Of a DNA stretch of 35,484 bases, positions 32,393 through 35,484 are shown one piece after another (within the stretch, counting starts at the first letter, position 1; every line of letters starts with the position of its first letter). The DNA lies in contig JAJDEH010000169.1 in the NCBI GenBank assembly GCA_029259935.1, positions 1-35,484 on the forward strand. Direction: 5' to 3'. Below the pieces are notes generated by a model that saw only the letters and a program-made list of their open reading frames with translations, ran no database searches and was not told the origin of the DNA. The position numbers and the translations under genes were made by a program. This DNA comes from Planctomycetota bacterium. GTDB taxonomy: Bacteria > Planctomycetota > Planctomycetia > Pirellulales > Pirellulaceae.

Positions 32393-33031
32393 TTACGACA
32401 AAGGGATTAGTTTGGGGTGAGGAATTTTCGTTCCGTAGACCCGGCCAAAGGCCGTTTGCAGCGCGTCGAAATCGTTGTGCAAGAAGGCGACCTGTTCGGC
32501 GCGCGGCGACAGAGCAAGGTAGCGGTCCGTCAACGCGGCCATTTGATCGTCGTACTCTTTTTGGGAGTGGGTGTGGGCATAGCAGCGGCCCGGGAAGCGT
32601 CGCAGGTCGCCGTTGAAGTCGGGGCTGATGTGCCACAACTCGTGGACAATGGTCGCAAGCTTCTCCTTGAAATCGACGTCCATGAATCGAGGTAAATAAA
32701 AGCTGATAATGTAGAGCATCTCCAAGCCGTCGGAATCGAAGAGTTGCTGCACGGCGTAGGGGCGACCGTGCCGCATTCCTTCGACCGCTCCGTCTTCAAA
32801 ACGCATTGGCGTCGTCGTTGCGAAGAGACCGTGCTTGACCCGCTTGCGGGCTTGCGAGAAAGAAATCGCTACCCGGCGCATGTCGATGTGGCTCAGCTCG
32901 CTCAGCTTGGAAACCAAATCGACGCACAACGTGCGCATGTGCTGCGTGAAATTGAAGCCGCCGCCGCCGACATGGCAAGATTGCTGCGTGCCGGGAAGGG
33001 ACAAGCTCGAAAAGGTTGCTCGGCTAGGCAT
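32393..33031 (-). CDS. Putative zinc metallopeptidase (HExxH)
   Basis: This is 212 residues. The ATG at 33031 follows AAAGGAG, five bases upstream, so the start is well supported. A zincin-type motif HELWH lies at residues 130-134 (LATIVHELWHISPDF), with His130 and His134 as likely zinc ligands and Glu131 as the base. A third ligand could be a His or Glu within RCYAHTHSQKEYDD (residues about 149-162). Upstream blocks are HIDMRRVAISFSQARK and LEMLYIISFYLPRF; the end is PHPKLIPL. There is no signal peptide, so it is probably cytoplasmic. I recall similar proteins annotated as putative metallopeptidase in planctomycetes, without known substrate. It lies just downstream of rplQ on the same strand, 79 bases away, with a strong hairpin between. 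Confidence 0.78.
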   Translation of the reverse strand: MPSRATFSSLSLPGTQQSCHVGGGGFNFTQHMRTLCVDLVSKLSELSHIDMRRVAISFSQARKRVKHGLFATTTPMRFEDGAVEGMRHGRPYAVQQLFDSDGLEMLYIISFYLPRFMDVDFKEKLATIVHELWHISPDFNGDLRRFPGRCYAHTHSQKEYDDQMAALTDRYLALSPRAEQVAFLHNDFDALQTAFGRVYGTKIPHPKLIPLS

Positions 33032-33064
33032 CGCGACTCCTTTCCGCGCGCCGAGTGGACTTGG

Positions 33065-33107
33065 CGCGGCGGGCCTCCGAGCCCGCCGCGGACGGTTGTG
33101 TCAACCG
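33065..33107 (-). terminator. Hairpins after rplQ, probable end of the alpha operon
   Basis: A perfect 10-bp stem (CGCGGCGGGC and GCCCGCCGCG, 6-base loop, 33065-33090) sits just below rplQ. A second 6-bp stem (CGGTTG/CAACCG, 33093-33107) is directly beside it. There is no T run, so it would be an atypical terminator, or an RNA-stabilising element. Confidence 0.5.
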
Positions 33108-33110
33108 GCT

Positions 33111-33824
33111 TTAGTCTTTGTTCTCTTTGGCATCGCCATCGTCGGACGAGTCTTCAGCGGTTTCCTCCGCCCCGTCATCCGTGGACGCTTCGTCTTCGGC
33201 GGATTCCTCCTCCGACGCGTCGTCCGCCGAACTCTCTAGCTCGTCATCATCTTCCTCGTCGTCGTCGTCGGCGAAGGCAGGCTTTTCGCTCTTCTGGTCG
33301 ACTCGGTCGTGAACACCGACAAACTCCAGAATTGCACGCACTCCGGCATCCCCAAGACGGGGCGTGGCCAATCGCATGATGCGGGTGTAACCGCCCGGTC
33401 GATCGGCGAAACGCGGAGCAATATCGTCGAACAGAATTTGCACGGCCTCTTTGTCGCCCAGCAATTGCACGGCTCGGCGGCGCGCGGCAACCACCGGCGC
33501 GATAGCCGCGTTCCATTCCTGCCATTTATCACTCTGACGCCACGATTTCCATTCTTCGGTGTTTCGCTCGGCATCCGTTTCTAGATCGTCGGCACGGTCC
33601 TGATGTTCCAGCGAGTGGCGCGCGATGGTAATGCACTTTTCGACGAGCGGCCGGACTTCCTTGGCCTTGTGCAAAGTCGTGACCACGCGGCCTCTGACCT
33701 TGGGTGCCCGGTCGTCGTCTGGATCGCGTTCGGTAAGAAACAGGCTGCTCGCCAGGTTGCGCAGCATGGATTTTCGGTGGCTGGAACTTCGGCCTAACCG
33801 GCGGCCTTTTCTTCGGTGTCGCAT
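33111..33824 (-). CDS. rplQ: 50S ribosomal protein L17, extended
   Basis: This is 237 residues; most bacterial L17 proteins are about 120-130. The core is clear: [20 protein letters not shown] at the start, [20 protein letters not shown], then [15 protein letters not shown] and AILEFVG near 175. An extra segment of roughly a dozen residues ([16 protein letters not shown]) follows the first block. A longer insertion, about residues 70-105 ([20 protein letters not shown] and a Trp-rich stretch), sits before the final core part. The last 55 or so residues are an acidic Asp/Glu/Ser tail. L17 lies near the peptide exit tunnel of the large subunit. It follows rpoA by 76 bases, as in the standard alpha operon. 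Confidence 0.95.
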   Translation of the reverse strand: MRHRRKGRRLGRSSSHRKSMLRNLASSLFLTERDPDDDRAPKVRGRVVTTLHKAKEVRPLVEKCITIARHSLEHQDRADDLETDAERNTEEWKSWRQSDKWQEWNAAIAPVVAARRRAVQLLGDKEAVQILFDDIAPRFADRPGGYTRIMRLATPRLGDAGVRAILEFVGVHDRVDQKSEKPAFADDDDEEDDDELESSADDASEEESAEDEASTDDGAEETAEDSSDDGDAKENKD

Positions 33825-33900
33825 TTTCGATCTTCTAGTTCGTGCCTAAGGTTCGTCAACGCGGCGACGTAGGCACCGCGCGCGTCTAGTTGATTATGAA

Positions 33901-34890
33901 TTAATGCAGCGACGCACTGGGCGGAACACGCATGCCCAGGTGCAGTCCAAGTTCGGTGAGCTTTTCGCGAACTTCGGTCAGCGTCGTTTCGCCAAAGTTG
34001 CGGACCTCCATCAGCGCGTCTTCGTTTCGCTGAACCAATTCGCGGACGGTATTGATGTTCTCCGACTCCAAGCAATTGGTGGCTCGCACCGAGAGCTTCA
34101 ATTCGGCCACGCTCATGTTCAGCTTGGCCTCCATCACGGCGTCGCCTTCCACGTTGCTCTTGGCCGGCGAGTGAACTTGCTGGCCCAACTCGGAATACTG
34201 AACAAACGGATTGAGATGTTTGCGGAAAATCTTGGCCGCTTCGACCAGAGCCATCTCGGGATGAACCGAACCGTTGGTCCAGATTTCAAGGTTCATCTTG
34301 TCGTAGTTCGTCTTTTGTCCCACGCGAGTCTCTTCAATATCGTAGCGAACTCGAGTCACGGGACTGTAGACCGCGTCGATCGGCAGAATGCCGATTTCAT
34401 GGTCGGACGTACTGTGTTCGCTGGCCGCCACATAACCGCGACCATTTTCGACCACCATCTCCATCATGAACGGCACGTCGTCGGTTAACGTTGCCAACAA
34501 ATGTTCCTTATTGATGACTTCGACGTCTTGATCGGTTTGTACGTCCGCGCCGGTGACCGGTCCGGCCTCCGACTTCTCGACGGTAATCACGCGCGTGGCG
34601 TCGCTGTGATTTTTCACGACCAGCGACTTCACGTTCAAGACGATGTCGGTAACATCTTCCAAGACGCCTTCAATCGTGGTGAATTCATGCTGGGCACCGC
34701 GGATTTTGATTTGCGTGACCGCGCTGCCTTCCAAGCTGGAGAGCAGGATTCTGCGCAAGCTGTTGCCGATGGTGGCACCAAAACCACGCTCGAACGGTTC
34801 GGCGGAAAAAGAACCGTAAGTTGACGTTAAGGTTTCGCTATCGCATTGAACCACACTGGGTAGTTCCAACCCACGCCATCGAATATGCAT
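33901..34890 (-). CDS. rpoA: RNA polymerase subunit alpha
   Basis: This is 329 residues from the ATG at 34890, with GGAG seven bases upstream. The frame is open to 34986, but that part has no homology to the family. The N-terminal assembly domain is visible: [50 protein letters not shown] and [21 protein letters not shown]. The C-terminal domain, which contacts UP elements and activators, follows after a linker ([40 protein letters not shown]). The length matches the usual 310-340 residues. It scaffolds the core enzyme by dimerising and binding beta and beta-prime. It lies 121 bases after rpsK and before rplQ. An rpsD gene, found between rpsK and rpoA in many bacteria, is absent here. Confidence 0.97.
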   Translation of the reverse strand: MHIRWRGLELPSVVQCDSETLTSTYGSFSAEPFERGFGATIGNSLRRILLSSLEGSAVTQIKIRGAQHEFTTIEGVLEDVTDIVLNVKSLVVKNHSDATRVITVEKSEAGPVTGADVQTDQDVEVINKEHLLATLTDDVPFMMEMVVENGRGYVAASEHSTSDHEIGILPIDAVYSPVTRVRYDIEETRVGQKTNYDKMNLEIWTNGSVHPEMALVEAAKIFRKHLNPFVQYSELGQQVHSPAKSNVEGDAVMEAKLNMSVAELKLSVRATNCLESENINTVRELVQRNEDALMEVRNFGETTLTEVREKLTELGLHLGMRVPPSASLH

Positions 34891-35011
34891 TGCCAATCTC
34901 CGTAAAAAATAATTGCGGGAGGATGTTGGGGAAATGTGTGATGGAAGATTCCACCATCGGTTTGTCTTGTTTGCCCAGCGTGGCAACCGCGCGACTGGAC
35001 GTGCCGAACCC

Positions 35012-35392
35012 TTAAACGCGTCGCTTCTTGCGAGGACGACAGCCGTTATGGGGAATGGGGGTGCAATCCTCGATCGTCTTCACGTTGAGGCCCGCCGACT
35101 GCAGCGCGGTAATCGCGCTTTCGCGCCCGCTGCCAGGTCCTCTCACTTTGACATCGACTTCCTTCATGCCAAATTTCATGGCCTTTTCCGCCGCTTGCTG
35201 AGACGCCATTTGTCCGGCAAACGGAGTACTCTTGCGGCTTCCCTTGAAGCCACAGGTTCCGGCACTCGCCCAGCACAGAGTATCACCCTTGGTATCGGTA
35301 ATCGTTACCGTGGTGTTATTGAACGTCGCGCTGATATGAGCGACTCCAGCCGTTACGTTGCGACGAACTCGCTTTTTCTTAACCTTGGCCAC
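35012..35392 (-). CDS. rpsK: 30S ribosomal protein S11
   Basis: This is 126 residues from a GTG at 35392, giving the usual opening (M)[15 protein letters not shown]. An ATG at 35410 would add six residues (MRGSES). The GTG is preferred because the GAGGGGG overlapping that ATG is placed as its ribosome site and S11 proteins normally begin with MAK. The core is intact: [57 protein letters not shown] and the C-terminal [16 protein letters not shown]11 sits in the platform of the small subunit and helps shape the mRNA exit region. It lies 47 bases after the end of rpsM on the same strand. Confidence 0.95.
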   Translation of the reverse strand: MAKVKKKRVRRNVTAGVAHISATFNNTTVTITDTKGDTLCWASAGTCGFKGSRKSTPFAGQMASQQAAEKAMKFGMKEVDVKVRGPGSGRESAITALQSAGLNVKTIEDCTPIPHNGCRPRKKRRV

Positions 35393-35439
35393 CGATTCGG
35401 ACCCCCTCATGCACAGACGTCATGCTGTGCTTGTTGATG

Positions 35440-35484
35440 TTAACGTAAATCTTTCACGCCTTTTTTGCCGGCGACCGTCTTCTT
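35440..35484 (-). CDS. rpsM: 30S ribosomal protein S13, 3' end only
   Basis: From the right edge, minus reads KKTVAGKKGVKDLR and then TAA at 35442-35440. This is the basic C-terminal tail of S13 (typically RKTVAGKKG...). The gene order rpsM-rpsK-rpoA-rplQ supports it. Only 14 residues are in the window. Confidence 0.85.
   Translation of the reverse strand, partial: KKTVAGKKGVKDLR

Noticed and set aside
1..35484. CRISPR array, insertion sequence, prophage or integrase
   Set aside because: No regularly spaced repeats, transposase, integrase or terminal inverted repeats were seen; all genes fit a normal chromosome.

Overview
The window looks like a chromosomal segment of a planctomycete, most likely a Pirellulales-type lineage. 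This rests on protein families that are typical of that phylum: a BBP7 beta-barrel porin, a DUF1598 protein, a DUF1549/DUF1553 plus DUF1501 gene pair, FG-GAP/ASPIC lipoproteins, WD40 proteins, zinc-ribbon proteins and a VIT-VWA protein. No insertion sequence, phage gene, CRISPR array or other mobile element was recognised. Coding density is high, and nearly all genes are intact.

Layout. 1-1.4 kb: the 5' end of a zinc-ribbon gene and an exported WD40 protein, both on minus. 1.6-5.6 kb: a large exported VIT-VWA protein with an STN-like domain near its C-terminus, on plus. 5.7-6.9 kb: a BBP7 porin, on minus. 7.3-9.9 kb: a likely two-gene operon of a zinc-ribbon/membrane/VWA protein and a DUF1598 protein, on plus. 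10.0-13.5 kb: an FG-GAP/ASPIC lipoprotein followed by a cytoplasmic WD40 protein, on plus. 13.5-16.4 kb: an EEP-family phosphodiesterase, a small HAD hydrolase and a DUF1501 protein, on minus. 16.6-21.2 kb: a YhaN/Rad50-like membrane ATPase and its SbcD/YhaO-like partner, on minus. 21.2-21.9 kb: a 640-base non-coding stretch with short repeats. 21.9-23.4 kb: a GT2-like protein with TPR repeats, on plus. 23.7-29.3 kb: a planctomycete three-gene set (DUF1549/DUF1553, DUF1501, PPC-domain protein), on plus. 29.3-32.0 kb: an SH3-domain protein and argG, on minus. 32.2 kb: a tRNA with a CAU anticodon. 32.4-35.5 kb: a putative HExxH metallopeptidase, then rplQ, rpoA, rpsK and the tail of rpsM (alpha operon), on minus.

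How the genes work together. The right end is core translation and transcription machinery plus arginine biosynthesis. Most of the rest is envelope-facing or exported protein of poorly known function. The most notable item is the YhaN/YhaO-like pair. The Rad50-like ATPase keeps its Walker A, signature and Walker B motifs. The SbcD/Mre11-like partner has an intact reading frame, but the expected metal-ligand residues are replaced in four of the five phosphoesterase motifs; only the first Asp-x-His survives. This suggests a pseudonuclease working with an active membrane-anchored ATPase. Other notable items are the VIT-VWA-STN architecture, an L17 with internal insertions and a long acidic tail, and a GT2-like protein with altered signature motifs.
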